The notes: generated by a model from the letters alone, not told the origin. DNA of 64,000 bases from Archangium lipolyticum (GCF_024623785.1 NZ_JANKBZ010000001.1:434001-498000), one strand, 5' to 3'. Shown: positions 26,467 through 34,976, counted from the stretch's first letter. Translations and numbers: made by a program.

Positions 26467-26541
26467 GGTAACGCCATCGCGTTACCATCGATAACATAGC
26501 TAGCATTAACGCCGTTATCAAGTCTTCGTTATCGCCGTTAC
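26467..26541. promoter_or_regulatory. TetR operator cluster between NmrA and TetR genes
   Basis: GGTAACGC-CATC-GCGTTACC (26467-26486) is a perfect 8-bp-arm palindrome. Related sites follow: GATAAC at 26489, TAACG-C-CGTTA (26507-26517) and CGTTATCGCCGTTAC (26527-26541). The repeated unit is TAACG/CGTTA. Location in the 124-bp divergent gap fits TetR autoregulation and control of the NmrA gene. Confidence 0.8.
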
Positions 26542-26567
26542 TGACAGGGCGTGCTATCTCCATCCCC

Positions 26568-27290
26568 ATGGAGGACCGCGAGAAGTTCGCCGCCGAAGAT
26601 GCCGAGGGCCCTGATGTGCGAGCGCGCATCATCGAGGCCGCCGCGGAGCTCATCTCCTCCGGAGGTCCCGATGCCGCGACCACGCGGGCCGTGGCCGCCG
26701 CCGCCGGTGTGCAGGCGCCGACCATCTACCGGCTCTTCGGCGACAAGCGCGGCCTCCTCTCGGCCGTCACCGAGCACGTGTTGAAGAGCTACGTGTCGAA
26801 GAAGGCCGCGCTCACGCCGCACCCCGACCCGCTTCAGGACTTTCGCGATGGCTGGGACATGCACGTCGCGTTCGGCCTCAGCCATCCCGGGCTGTTCGCG
26901 ATCATGAGCAGCGATCCTCATCCGGCTCGGCAGCCTGCTGCCGTCGGCGACGGGGAAGATGTGCTGCGACGGCGCATCCGGAACATCGCGCTCGCGGGCC
27001 GGCTGCGGGTCAGTGAGGAGCGGGCGCTCGGCCTCGTCACTGCGATGGGCACCGGGGTCGTGCTCACACTCCTGCGCCAGCCCGAAGGGCAACGCGACCT
27101 CGGACTCGCCGATGCCGCGCGCGAGGCGGTTGTGGCCGCGATCACGAGCGAGGCGGCGATACCCGCGAACGCAGATGTCCACGCGGTGGCCGCGGCGCTG
27201 CGCGCCTCCCTTGACCGGATCACGGTGCTCACCCAGGGCGAGCGCTTGCTGCTGAGCGAGCTGCTCGATCGCATCGCAGACGCCAGGTGA
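26568..27290 (+). CDS. TetR-family regulator
   Basis: 240 residues. The N-terminal HTH (about 18-65) reads R-A-R-I-I-E-A-A-A-E-L-I, then T-T-R-A-V-A-A-A-A-G-V-Q-A-P-T-I-Y-R-L-F-G-D-K-R-G-L-L, standard for TetR. The ligand domain is not classifiable by eye. It is divergent from the NmrA oxidoreductase with TAACG palindromes between, so it probably represses that gene and itself in the absence of a small ligand. The intended ligand is unknown. Its stop is followed within a few bases by an IS91 remnant. Confidence 0.93.
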   Translation: MEDREKFAAEDAEGPDVRARIIEAAAELISSGGPDAATTRAVAAAAGVQAPTIYRLFGDKRGLLSAVTEHVLKSYVSKKAALTPHPDPLQDFRDGWDMHVAFGLSHPGLFAIMSSDPHPARQPAAVGDGEDVLRRRIRNIALAGRLRVSEERALGLVTAMGTGVVLTLLRQPEGQRDLGLADAAREAVVAAITSEAAIPANADVHAVAAALRASLDRITVLTQGERLLLSELLDRIADAR

Positions 27291-27475
27291 CGGGTTCCCG
27301 GCCAACCTCCAGCAGGCGTAGCGCCCGATGACGCACCACCCTCAGCAACTGCTCCACCTCACCTTGCGTGGGCGGCGGCAACGCCTCGAAGCGCACGCCG
27401 CCCTCCCGCGGCACGAAGACGCCGTCCAGCACCAGCGAGTGGAAGTGCGGAGTCACCTGCAAGGCGGAGCCGAAG
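27291..27475 (-). pseudogene. IS91-family transposase, central remnant (copy 3)
   Basis: The minus strand reads F-G-S-A-L-Q-V-T-P-H-F-H-S-L-V-L-D-G-V-F, the His-x-His metal site region of IS91-type Y2 transposases, then G-E-V-E-Q-L-L-R-V-V-R-H-R. It is cut at 27475 by methyltransferase-like DNA and at 27291 by the TetR gene end. Confidence 0.8.
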
Positions 27476-27551
27476 CTCCTGCAGGTCTTCGAACCGCGCC
27501 TCTCCCCACGCAACATCGCCCTCGTCGCGTCGAGGGCGGACTGACCCTGGG
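27474..27551 (+). pseudogene. 3'-end copy of the methyltransferase gene at 53.1-54.3 kb
   Basis: The 78 bp match 54268-54345 with about four mismatches and encode L-L-Q-V-F-E-P-R-L-S-P-R-N-I-A-L, the last 24 residues of that methyltransferase, including its stop codon and the following CCTGGG. Only this tail is present here, joined to the IS91 remnant. The remaining DNA to 27696 shows no gene. Confidence 0.85.
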
Positions 27552-27696
27552 ACAAAACTCGGCGGATGCAATGCGTCGGGCGTTTGACCGTCACGTCAAT
27601 GCGGCTTGAGATTTCCTGTTCGGCGCGCAGAACGTCCGCATCCGCGGCCCAGGCTCCGCTACATTACGCGCAATCCTGACAACCGATGACTGGAAG

Positions 27697-28908
27697 ATGC
27701 CGACCCATCTACTCTACCGCTGTGGGCTGACTTCAATGCTGCTGGCAGCCTCGACCTCTATAAGCGCCGAGGCCGCGACATTCGCGGAGCCGGCAGATGG
27801 TTGCCGGATGGCCGGGCCGTCCGCGGCTGCTCGTCCAGCCGTCACGAGTAACGCCCCCGTCTTTCCCCCGCCCCAACTCCAGATCCGCACACCGTTCGAA
27901 CCGACGGCGTTTCCCAGCGCAGGCCACAATTACCTGATCTACGAAGTGCATCTGCAGAACTTCTCGGATGCCGCGATGAAGATAAGCGGAATTGAAGTCC
28001 TCGCCGTGGATGCTCCGGGTGCAAAGCCGATCGCGGCATTCGAGGCGCAGCAACTGCAGTCGCTGTTGATGCCGTTCGGCAGCGAAGCCGCGTCCGGCGA
28101 AGGAGACGACGGCGTCCGGCTCGCAGGCGGTCGGGCTGCCGTCGCATTTATCTGCCTGGCGTTCGAGAAGGGCTCGCAGGTTCCGCGCAGGCTGCGTCAC
28201 CGTGTTGTCCTCGAGAATGCCGTTCTCGAGAGCACGGACGTCGAGGTTGCGCATACGCCGCTGCGAGTACTGGCACCGCCTGTCTCGGGGGCGGGCTGGA
28301 TCGCCGCGAACGGGCCGAGCAATACCTCCCACCACCGGCTGGGACTGTTCACGACAGACGGTGCTGCCCGGATTTCCCGCCGTTACTCCATCGACTGGAA
28401 GCGGGTCAAAGACGACGCCTCGTTCGCCGGCGATGCGCGCGACGTCCGCTCCTACCATGCCTATGCCCAAGACGTCCTGGCGGTGGCCGAAGGCACGGTC
28501 GTCAGCACCGTGGATGGTATGCCGGACAATGTGCCTCGTACCTCGGCGGGGTTCAGTACGGCCGTGCCTGTCACGATGGAGTCGGCCCCAGGAAATCGTG
28601 TCGTCCTGGACCTGGGCGGCGGACAGTTCGCGTATTACGCCCATCTGCAGGCGGGCAGCATTGCCGTGAAGAAAGGCGAGCGCGTGCGACGGGGCCAACT
28701 ATTGGGCCGTATCGGAAACTCCGGTGACTCCCGCGAGCCACACTTGCATTTTCAGCTGGCGAACGCGCCGCACATCCTGGGGGCAGAAGGCCTACCTTAC
28801 GTCATTGACCGGTACCAGCTCAGGACGGAAAGCGGCACAGAAGAGCGCACGCGCGAGCTTCCGATTCGCGATATGCGGGTCGACTTCAAGGAAGCCAGAA
28901 CGAGATAG
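27697..28908 (+). CDS. Secreted M23-family metallopeptidase
   Basis: 403 residues with a signal peptide (ending about A-E-A), a beta-rich domain (60-230) and a C-terminal M23/LytM domain (about 255-370). The domain has A-Y-A-Q-D-V-L-A-V-A-E-G-T-V-V, H-A-Y near the first ligand, and the conserved E-P-H-L-H-F-Q (about 347-353), the H-x-H zinc pair. The first motif is H-x4-D rather than the usual H-x3-D, so the zinc site may be altered. Members cleave peptidoglycan cross-bridges or act on secreted peptides. GC content and codon choice look somewhat lower than in neighbours, suggesting transfer. The gene stands alone. Confidence 0.88.
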   Translation: MPTHLLYRCGLTSMLLAASTSISAEAATFAEPADGCRMAGPSAAARPAVTSNAPVFPPPQLQIRTPFEPTAFPSAGHNYLIYEVHLQNFSDAAMKISGIEVLAVDAPGAKPIAAFEAQQLQSLLMPFGSEAASGEGDDGVRLAGGRAAVAFICLAFEKGSQVPRRLRHRVVLENAVLESTDVEVAHTPLRVLAPPVSGAGWIAANGPSNTSHHRLGLFTTDGAARISRRYSIDWKRVKDDASFAGDARDVRSYHAYAQDVLAVAEGTVVSTVDGMPDNVPRTSAGFSTAVPVTMESAPGNRVVLDLGGGQFAYYAHLQAGSIAVKKGERVRRGQLLGRIGNSGDSREPHLHFQLANAPHILGAEGLPYVIDRYQLRTESGTEERTRELPIRDMRVDFKEARTR

Positions 28909-28955
28909 CGATACCGAGCGGACTACTCCAACCTGTTGGCGGGGCAGGCTCATGC

Positions 28956-29855
28956 TCAATGGATGCTGAGGACCTGTTGGCACGCCTGGGGCAACAGCCG
29001 CGAGGACCTTCCCGCGATGCACGAGATGACAGTCGGCATCCCGCGCACCACCGCACCCGCGAAGTACGCTTCCCGCCGTTCACTCGAGTCGAGCATGCGC
29101 AGGTACGTGCACTCCGTCCTGGCGCCGTCGATGGCGCAGGGAAGGCGCGACTCCAGGTAGCTCGCCCGGGGGACGTCCTTGAACGTCAGCATGCCCTCCC
29201 GCACGGAGTCCCGCAGGCGGGAGGCATCGGAGAGCCGGGTCCAATCGAGCCGTGAGCCGTCGCCGCACTCGATCCGGCCGCTGCCATTCTCCGCCGTGAG
29301 GTTGCACCCGTCGGGCGCGACGAGCTCCCGGCCCGCCAGCGCGGCATCCGATTGCGCCACGGCCACCCCCTCCTCGGGGAGGGCCCTCCAGGGTTGCGCC
29401 GCGAGCTGCTCCAGCACCCGCCCACAGCGGGACTGCGGCTCCGGCGTGCCGCGGGCCGTGCAGAGGACCCGCCGCGCCCCCTTTCCCTTCACCGGCACGA
29501 CGGCGAACACCGATGCCTCCTGCGCCTCGGGCCCCTTCGCACGCATGCGCAGGAGGCGCACCTTGCGGCCCGCCAGCGTGGCCTTCACCTCCTTGAACGT
29601 CACTCCCCCCTCGGCCTGTCTCTGGAAGGTGCGGCGGCTGCGCTGCCACAGCCTCTGGGCGGAGACGCCCGCGTGGTCCGAGAGGATGGCACTGAAGTCA
29701 CCGCACTTGTAGCTCCACCCCTCACCGCCGAACGGCTCCGCCGTACAGCCCGCCAGAAGAGACTGCGGGCCCGCGTGGGCGGACAGCGGGCACACCGCCG
29801 CACAGAGCAGAAGGGCCAGGCCCGGCAGGAGACAGATGGAAGGGGCGCGAATCAA
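28956..29855 (-). CDS. Hypothetical secreted protein with two related halves
   Basis: 299 residues with a signal peptide (about 10-28, ending S-A-H-A-G). Two halves show similar motifs: C-T-A-E-P-F...Y-K-C-G-D-F, then G-V-T-F-K-E-V; and C-N-L-T-A...I-E-C-G-D-G, then G-M-L-T-F-K-D-V. Paired Cys suggest disulfides. The only usable start is a TTG at 29855, since a TGA lies 9 nt upstream in frame and no ATG or GTG precedes the signal peptide. No family was recognised and no operon partner is close. Confidence 0.8.
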   Translation of the reverse strand: MIRAPSICLLPGLALLLCAAVCPLSAHAGPQSLLAGCTAEPFGGEGWSYKCGDFSAILSDHAGVSAQRLWQRSRRTFQRQAEGGVTFKEVKATLAGRKVRLLRMRAKGPEAQEASVFAVVPVKGKGARRVLCTARGTPEPQSRCGRVLEQLAAQPWRALPEEGVAVAQSDAALAGRELVAPDGCNLTAENGSGRIECGDGSRLDWTRLSDASRLRDSVREGMLTFKDVPRASYLESRLPCAIDGARTECTYLRMLDSSERREAYFAGAVVRGMPTVISCIAGRSSRLLPQACQQVLSIH

Positions 29856-29952
29856 CGGTGCTCAGCTTATCAGGACATTGCCGCACAAGAGAACGCTGGC
29901 TCGGCTCCAGGTTGAGGGCCCCCGGTGGGTGGTCTCGCAGGTTGATGGAGTT

Positions 29953-30735
29953 TCACGTGGCGGACCTGGTGCTCCCTCGCAGCCGCTCCAACTCGGCCTG
30001 GAGCTCCGCCAGGCGCCGCTCCGCCTCCTCGCGTCCCCGCTCCGCCTCCTGCCTCCGCCGCGCCTCCTCTTCGCGCAGCCGCTGCTCCTGCTCCAGCAGC
30101 TCATGGGACTCCAGCAGCCGCGCGTTGCCCACCCACAGCCGCAGCTTCCCCCCCGCCAACTCGAACTCCAGTCCCAGCACTTCCGATCGGTAGCGGCCCT
30201 CTTCCAGGGGAACGCGCTCGTACCGCCTCGCCTCGGCAGAGGGCAGCCGGTACGCCTCCAGCCGCTCCCGCGCCCGGTCGTAGATGAAGTACTCGGGAAT
30301 GCCCAGCCGGGCATAGCGCTCCACGTTGTACTCGGCGTCCTTCTTGCGATCGCCGCCCACGTGGACCTCCATCACCCACTCCAACCCCTTGCCCTCGTAG
30401 CTCACCACCCACTTGTTGCGCGGGTGCGTCTCCACATCCCGCACCACCAGCAGGTCCGGCGCGAAGCGTCTCTCCCCCGGGTAGTACACCGGCAGTTCCG
30501 TGCCCAGGTACACCTGCCGCCGCTGCCGGGAGAAGAAGCCTCGGAGCACATCCAGCGTCTCCAGCTTCGCCTGGGAGTGCAGGTCCCCCTCCGGCATCGC
30601 CATCTCGTCCCAGGTCACCTCGCCAGGAAGTGACTCCACCACCTGCCCCTGCTCCTCCACACTCATCCGCTCCCACTCTTCTTGCGTGGGCGCCCGGGGG
30701 AAGCCTCCTCCACGCTCCTGTGTGCGCTGTGCCAT
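29953..30735 (-). CDS. Uma2-family (DUF820) PD-(D/E)xK nuclease-fold protein with coiled-coil tail
   Basis: 260 residues. The core (about 60-195) has F-A-P-D-L-L-V-V-R-D and E-V-M/V-E-V-H-V-G-G-D-R-K-K-D, the DUF820/Uma2 restriction-nuclease fold motifs (P-D...E-x-x), and Y-A-R-L-G-I-P-E-Y-F-I-Y-D. After it comes a helical R/E-rich coiled coil (about 205-255). The family is multiplied in cyanobacteria and myxobacteria and its biological role is not settled. The start at 30735 gives the family N-terminus; the frame is open to 30870. Confidence 0.85.
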   Translation of the reverse strand: MAQRTQERGGGFPRAPTQEEWERMSVEEQGQVVESLPGEVTWDEMAMPEGDLHSQAKLETLDVLRGFFSRQRRQVYLGTELPVYYPGERRFAPDLLVVRDVETHPRNKWVVSYEGKGLEWVMEVHVGGDRKKDAEYNVERYARLGIPEYFIYDRARERLEAYRLPSAEARRYERVPLEEGRYRSEVLGLEFELAGGKLRLWVGNARLLESHELLEQEQRLREEEARRRQEAERGREEAERRLAELQAELERLRGSTRSAT

Positions 30736-30992
30736 TGCCCAGAGCCTGGGATGAGCCAGCGCGCACGTCAATCGCCCCCGCCCCGCCGCCTGAGCAAATG
30801 TCGGGCCGCTCACTCCGCCCCCTCGCTCCGCGTGCAAGGCGCCCGCGACCGTCTCCGGCTTCGTCCTCACCGTCTCCTTCCGCGAACACCCCGGCCCGAG
30901 GGGGACGTCAGAGGCACGGCCTCCAGCCCAGGGGAGACTGTTTGTGCCCTACGATACGCGGACTTCCCATCTACGGAATCGAGAGGTTCCCC

Positions 30993-32315
30993 ATGCGTAT
31001 CACGCCGGCTCCCTTCCTCGTGGTCCTGATGCTCTGCGCGTCCGCCTGCGGTGGTGACGGAGGTAATAGCGGTGGCGGCGACAACCCCGACCCGGTCAAG
31101 GCCAGGAACCTGATGGTGTGGTCCATCGACGTCACCATCGACGCGCCCTATATCCCCGCGCTCGCGGTGGGCCGAACCCTGGACCTGTCGGCCGCTGCGT
31201 TGGACAGCACCTCCACCGAGATTCCGGGCTCCGCCTCGGAAATCCGCTGGTCCACCTCCGACCCCACCCTCGCGGCCATCACCCACACCAGCGGAAGGAG
31301 CACCCAGGTGACGGCGTTGGCACCGGGGCGTGTGACCGTGACCGCTACCTTCAGCGGCACCCACCGGGAAGTTCCGTTGGTGGTCGCAAAGGGATACACG
31401 CTGACGGAGTTCAGTTCGCCGCGGCCTTGGGAGCGCGTGCTGGTGACGAACCTGAACGAGCACGGGCACGTGGTGGGGAGCCTTGATGGGCACCCGTTCA
31501 CCGGGCGTGCCTTCCTCTGGAAGGACGGGGCGGTGATCGAGCTGGGCATTCCCGAGAGCGTGGCGTGGGACGTGAATGACAACGGCCAGGTGGTGGGCTC
31601 CTTCAATTCCAAGCCAAACACGATCCCCAACCTCATCCACCCGTTCTCGTGGCGGGACGGACAGATGACCGATCTGGCGCCAGGCCTCGAGGAACACACA
31701 CACGCGGTCGCGATCAACAATCAGGGCGAGGTAGCCGGCTACACCAACGCCTTGTGGATGACTGGCGGGGAGCCGGCGCGTGCGATGCTCTGGCGCAACG
31801 GCCAGCTGAGCGAATTGGGTACATTCACGGGACGCGCGGCCTACGCCCTGGACATCAATCCCCAGGGAGACGTCGTGGGTTTCTACACCCCGGCCTCCGG
31901 GATTGACGTGCCATTCCTGCTCCACGAGGGGCAACTCTCGAGTCTGTCCGTGAAGATGGGCTCGGGCCAGGCGGTGGCCGTGAGCGAGGAAGGCACGATC
32001 GTGGGGAACAACGACGACGGCGCCTTCGTGTGGAAGGCCGGGACCATGACGTACCTCCCTCCGAACTTCGATCTGGCCATGCGGGTTTCCGACGTGAACC
32101 GGCACGGCCAGGTAGTAGGCCATGCGGAGGCGCGGCCCGGCAGGCCGCTGTCCCCTCCTCGCGCCTTTCTATGGCTGGACGGCACCGCGATGGATCTCTC
32201 GGGGCTGGTGGTTCAGCGGGGAGCGCCCCTCCGCCATGCCCGGGCCATCAATGATCGCGGCCAGATTGCCGTGGAGACCGAGCGGGGGGGCGCCCTGCTG
32301 ACCCCGGTCCCCTAA
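30993..32315 (+). CDS. Lipoprotein with Ig-like and HAF repeats
   Basis: 440 residues. The signal peptide ends in A-S-A-C (Cys19), then a Gly/Asn/Asp spacer, a BIG2-like domain (about 45-135; W-S-T-S-D-P-T-L-A-A-I, A-L-A-P-G-R-V-T-V-T-A), then about six HAF repeats (from about 150) with the recurring D-I/V-N-x-x-G-x-V-V-G and A-F-L-W units. HAF proteins are surface-exposed beta-propeller-like proteins of unknown ligand. The ATG at 30993 is in frame with an upstream open stretch but sets the signal peptide. It stands alone, 45 nt from the convergent esterase. Confidence 0.88.
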   Translation: MRITPAPFLVVLMLCASACGGDGGNSGGGDNPDPVKARNLMVWSIDVTIDAPYIPALAVGRTLDLSAAALDSTSTEIPGSASEIRWSTSDPTLAAITHTSGRSTQVTALAPGRVTVTATFSGTHREVPLVVAKGYTLTEFSSPRPWERVLVTNLNEHGHVVGSLDGHPFTGRAFLWKDGAVIELGIPESVAWDVNDNGQVVGSFNSKPNTIPNLIHPFSWRDGQMTDLAPGLEEHTHAVAINNQGEVAGYTNALWMTGGEPARAMLWRNGQLSELGTFTGRAAYALDINPQGDVVGFYTPASGIDVPFLLHEGQLSSLSVKMGSGQAVAVSEEGTIVGNNDDGAFVWKAGTMTYLPPNFDLAMRVSDVNRHGQVVGHAEARPGRPLSPPRAFLWLDGTAMDLSGLVVQRGAPLRHARAINDRGQIAVETERGGALLTPVP

Positions 32316-32360
32316 GAGTGGCCTCACGCGCTCGCCTGACGTCTGGACCTCGAATCCAGA

Positions 32361-33353
32361 TCAACGCGAGTGCTGTTTCAGGAAGTCCCACATGATGGAG
32401 GTGGCATCGGGACCGGAGGGGTCCGAGAACAGGTAGGAGGGATCTCCACCGGGCCAGGCGTGATCCATGCCCTGGAGCTCGTACTTCTGGACCAGCAGAC
32501 GGCCGGCGTATTCGTAATCCTTGACGGTGTAACCGCGACCGCCGGGCACGCTGCCATACCAGACGCGAGTGGGCGCGTAGGGCACGCTGTCGTTATTGGC
32601 ACCGTCATCACCGTAATCGTTGGTCTGCAGGAACTGCCGCACCACCTGCTCGCCGTTGATCGGGTTGACGACGGTATCCTCGGTGCCGTGGAGGACGAGC
32701 ACGGGCACCTGCCAGCGAGGCCTGCCCGAGCACTCCCAGGCGTCACGGCCCCGGTCATCGGGGTGGTAGATGCTACCGAAGACCATGGCATAGACGCTGC
32801 CGGAGGCGGTGGTCGCCGCCTTGTACATCGCCCCGGCCCCCACCATGCCGGCGGCGAACACATCCGAATAGCAGGCGAGCAGGATGCTGGTCATGACCGC
32901 GCCCGCGGAGACTCCCCCGACATAGACGCGGTGGGTGTCCACCGCGTAATGACTCTTCACCCAGCCCACCATGCCCACGATGATGGAGGGCTCACCGAGG
33001 CCACGCTCCTGGTTGGTGGCGATCATGAAATTCCAACATTGTGTGCCATTGGTGATCGTCGCCTGGTTCGGGTAGAGCACCAGGAATTTCTCCGCGTCCG
33101 CTTTCTGATTCAGCCGCGAGAGGCCGGCGAATTGATCGGGATTCTGGAGGCAGCCGTGCAGCGCCACCACCAGCGGGAGCGCCTGTCCCGGCTGATAACC
33201 GGTCGGGACCCAGAGCTGGAAGCCTCGGGAGCCCCAGGCATTCACGTAGGTGCCATGAACCCACGAGCCGGCGTGGGCCGGGGCTCCAGACAGCGCGACA
33301 AGCACGAGCAACAACACACCGATGCGCGCGACAACGCCATCACTCCGATTCAT
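32361..33353 (-). CDS. Secreted PHB-depolymerase-family esterase
   Basis: 330 residues with a signal peptide (ending A-H-A). The alpha/beta-hydrolase core shows V-A-L-H-G-C-L-Q near 65, the nucleophile G-V-S-A-G (Ser149), Asp226 (H-G-T-E-D-T-V-V-N-P) and His298 (M-D-H-A-W-P-G-G), the triad of the PHB depolymerase/feruloyl-esterase-like family (Esterase_phd). It would hydrolyse polyesters or aromatic esters outside the cell. A GGGAGAGG site precedes the ATG. About 100 nt upstream lies an operator-like palindrome (33447-33466) also seen at 63.5 kb in front of a TetR gene. Confidence 0.92.
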   Translation of the reverse strand: MNRSDGVVARIGVLLLVLVALSGAPAHAGSWVHGTYVNAWGSRGFQLWVPTGYQPGQALPLVVALHGCLQNPDQFAGLSRLNQKADAEKFLVLYPNQATITNGTQCWNFMIATNQERGLGEPSIIVGMVGWVKSHYAVDTHRVYVGGVSAGAVMTSILLACYSDVFAAGMVGAGAMYKAATTASGSVYAMVFGSIYHPDDRGRDAWECSGRPRWQVPVLVLHGTEDTVVNPINGEQVVRQFLQTNDYGDDGANNDSVPYAPTRVWYGSVPGGRGYTVKDYEYAGRLLVQKYELQGMDHAWPGGDPSYLFSDPSGPDATSIMWDFLKQHSR

Positions 33354-33446
33354 GGTCCTCTCCCTGCCACCTGCTTCAGCGTGGGCACTTCATCCGCGTC
33401 CTCCCAGCATGCGGAGCGCCAGCTCGGGGACACATGACCGTCCTTG

Positions 33447-33466
33447 CTGAACGAACGTTCGCTCAC
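33447..33466. promoter_or_regulatory. TetR-type palindrome, near-copy of the 63.5-kb operator
   Basis: CTGAACGAACGTTCGCTCAC matches the operator at 63522-63541 at 18 of 20 positions. On the minus strand the following bases (AGCAAGGACGGTCATGTG) also resemble the TetR leader at 63540-63558, so the match goes beyond the palindrome. Confidence 0.75.
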
Positions 33467-33510
33467 GTAGACTCCATAACATCACCTGAAGGTCCTGATC
33501 AATTGTTCGG

Positions 33511-33530
33511 CTGAACGCGTGCTCGTTCAG
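33511..33530. promoter_or_regulatory. Second operator-like palindrome upstream of the hydrolase
   Basis: CTGAACG-CGTGCT-CGTTCAG keeps both 7-bp arms of the 63.5-kb operator with a different centre. It lies 26 nt before the hydrolase ATG, 64 bp centre-to-centre from the site at 33447. Confidence 0.7.
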
Positions 33531-33556
33531 GCGTTGGCCGGACTCGAGGTCCCACC

Positions 33557-34390
33557 ATGCCCAGGCTCCAGCTCGATGGCCCATCCCTTCACTTCGAGGA
33601 GTCCGGCGCGGGCGCGCCAGTCCTGCTCCTCCACGGACTCGGCTCCTCGGGACAGGATTGGGAGCTCGTGGCGCCCCGGCTCGCCACCCACCGCCGCGTC
33701 ATCGTTCCCGACATCCGGGGCCACGGGCGCAGCGACAAGCCGGAGGGGCCCTACGGGGTGCCGCTCTTCGCTCGGGATATCGCGGCCTTCTGCGACCGGC
33801 TGGGCCTGGCCCGCGTGGATGTCGTCGGCCTCTCGATGGGAGGGATGATCGGCTTCCAGCTCGCGGTGGATCGCCCGGGGCTCGTGCGCAGCCTGGTCGT
33901 CATCAACAGCGGGCCAGACATGGTTCCGCGGACGCCGCGCCGGAAGCTCTCGTTCGCGCTGCGGATGGCGGTCCTGAAGCTCCTCGGACCGAGGACCCTG
34001 GCCAGGGTCCTCGCGCCGAAGCTCTTTCCCAAGCCGGAGCAGGCGGAGCTACGGCGCCGGGTCGTGGAGTCGCTCGGGGCCAACGAGCCGGACGCCTATC
34101 TGCGCGCGACCCGTGGGCTCGTCGGCTGGACCGTCCAGGATCGTCTCAAGGACATCTCGTGTCCTGTCCTGGTCCTCGCCTCGGATCGTGACTACACACC
34201 GCTGTCCGTGAAGAAGGCGTATGTCGACATGCTCGGGAACGCCCGTCTCCAGGAGCTGAAGGACTCCGGCCACGCCGCGCCGCTCGACCAGCCCGAGCAG
34301 ATCGTCGAGGCGATGAAGGGGTTCTACCGCGAGCTCGAGGAGGCAGCCCGCGACACGCGAGGCCTGGGCGGGCGCCAGGGGACTTCGTAG
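33557..34390 (+). CDS. Alpha/beta-fold hydrolase
   Basis: 277 residues. V-L-L-L-H-G-L-G-S-S-G near 22, the nucleophile elbow G-L-S-M-G-G (Ser93), D-R-D-Y-T at about 215 and the catalytic His in S-G-H-A-A-P-L-D (about 243) give a complete triad. The family covers esterases, C-C hydrolases and enol-lactonases, so the substrate is not readable. No signal peptide: cytoplasmic. It is divergent from the secreted esterase, with two TetR-like palindromes between, so both could be co-regulated. The ATG follows GAGG. Confidence 0.92.
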   Translation: MPRLQLDGPSLHFEESGAGAPVLLLHGLGSSGQDWELVAPRLATHRRVIVPDIRGHGRSDKPEGPYGVPLFARDIAAFCDRLGLARVDVVGLSMGGMIGFQLAVDRPGLVRSLVVINSGPDMVPRTPRRKLSFALRMAVLKLLGPRTLARVLAPKLFPKPEQAELRRRVVESLGANEPDAYLRATRGLVGWTVQDRLKDISCPVLVLASDRDYTPLSVKKAYVDMLGNARLQELKDSGHAAPLDQPEQIVEAMKGFYRELEEAARDTRGLGGRQGTS

Positions 34391-34418
34391 GCAACATCCG
34401 CCGCGTGCGGGCCGCGCG

Positions 34419-34913
34419 CTACGGCGTGCAGGACACGTTGGGGTCGGCGGGGATGTGGCCTTCGTACGTGAGGCCGGTGGGGCCGTACCAGGGCAGCACC
34501 TCGATGGTGAAGCGGCCAGACTTCACGGCCGGGTCCTGCTGGGAGAGGGCGAGCGCCTCCTCGCGGGTGGCCACGTCGAAGATGAAGATGCCGGCCAGGG
34601 CGTCCGCCGGTGCTTCGTCTCCCCAGCCGAAGGGGCCGGCGAGGACCAGCTTCCCGCACTTCGCCAGCCGCTCGATGTTGGCCATGTGCCCCTTGCCGTC
34701 CGCGATGGCCTCCGGCGTGCGCTCCTTCGTCCACGCCGGCCCGCGACGCAGGAGGCCCATGTAGTAGGTGCGCATGGAGAACTCCTTGGCCGGCGCCTTG
34801 GCGGCAGGAGCCGCCGCGGGAGCGGACTCGACCGCTGGAGAGGTTGCGCCCTGGGTGGTGGCACAGCCCGTGGCGACGGCGAGGAGGACGGGAACGGAGA
34901 GAAGGGTTCGCAT
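34419..34913 (-). CDS. YciI-like lipoprotein
   Basis: 164 residues. The signal peptide ends with V-A-T-G-C (Cys17), then an Ala/Pro-rich linker, then a YCII-type ferredoxin-like domain (about 48-155) with Y-Y-M-G-L-L-R-R-G-P, H-M-A-N-I-E-R-L-A and L-A-G-P-F-G...G-I-F-I-F-D-V-A-T-R-E-E-A. YciI proteins are usually cytosolic and of unclear function; an envelope-anchored form is less common. It converges on the hydrolase, 28 nt apart. Confidence 0.88.
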   Translation of the reverse strand: MRTLLSVPVLLAVATGCATTQGATSPAVESAPAAAPAAKAPAKEFSMRTYYMGLLRRGPAWTKERTPEAIADGKGHMANIERLAKCGKLVLAGPFGWGDEAPADALAGIFIFDVATREEALALSQQDPAVKSGRFTIEVLPWYGPTGLTYEGHIPADPNVSCTP

Positions 34914-34976
34914 GCGGGCTGCTTACTTAGCACGCGTGCCACGGGACTCTCCTCCCCGGCCCCTGTTTGCGTCGGC

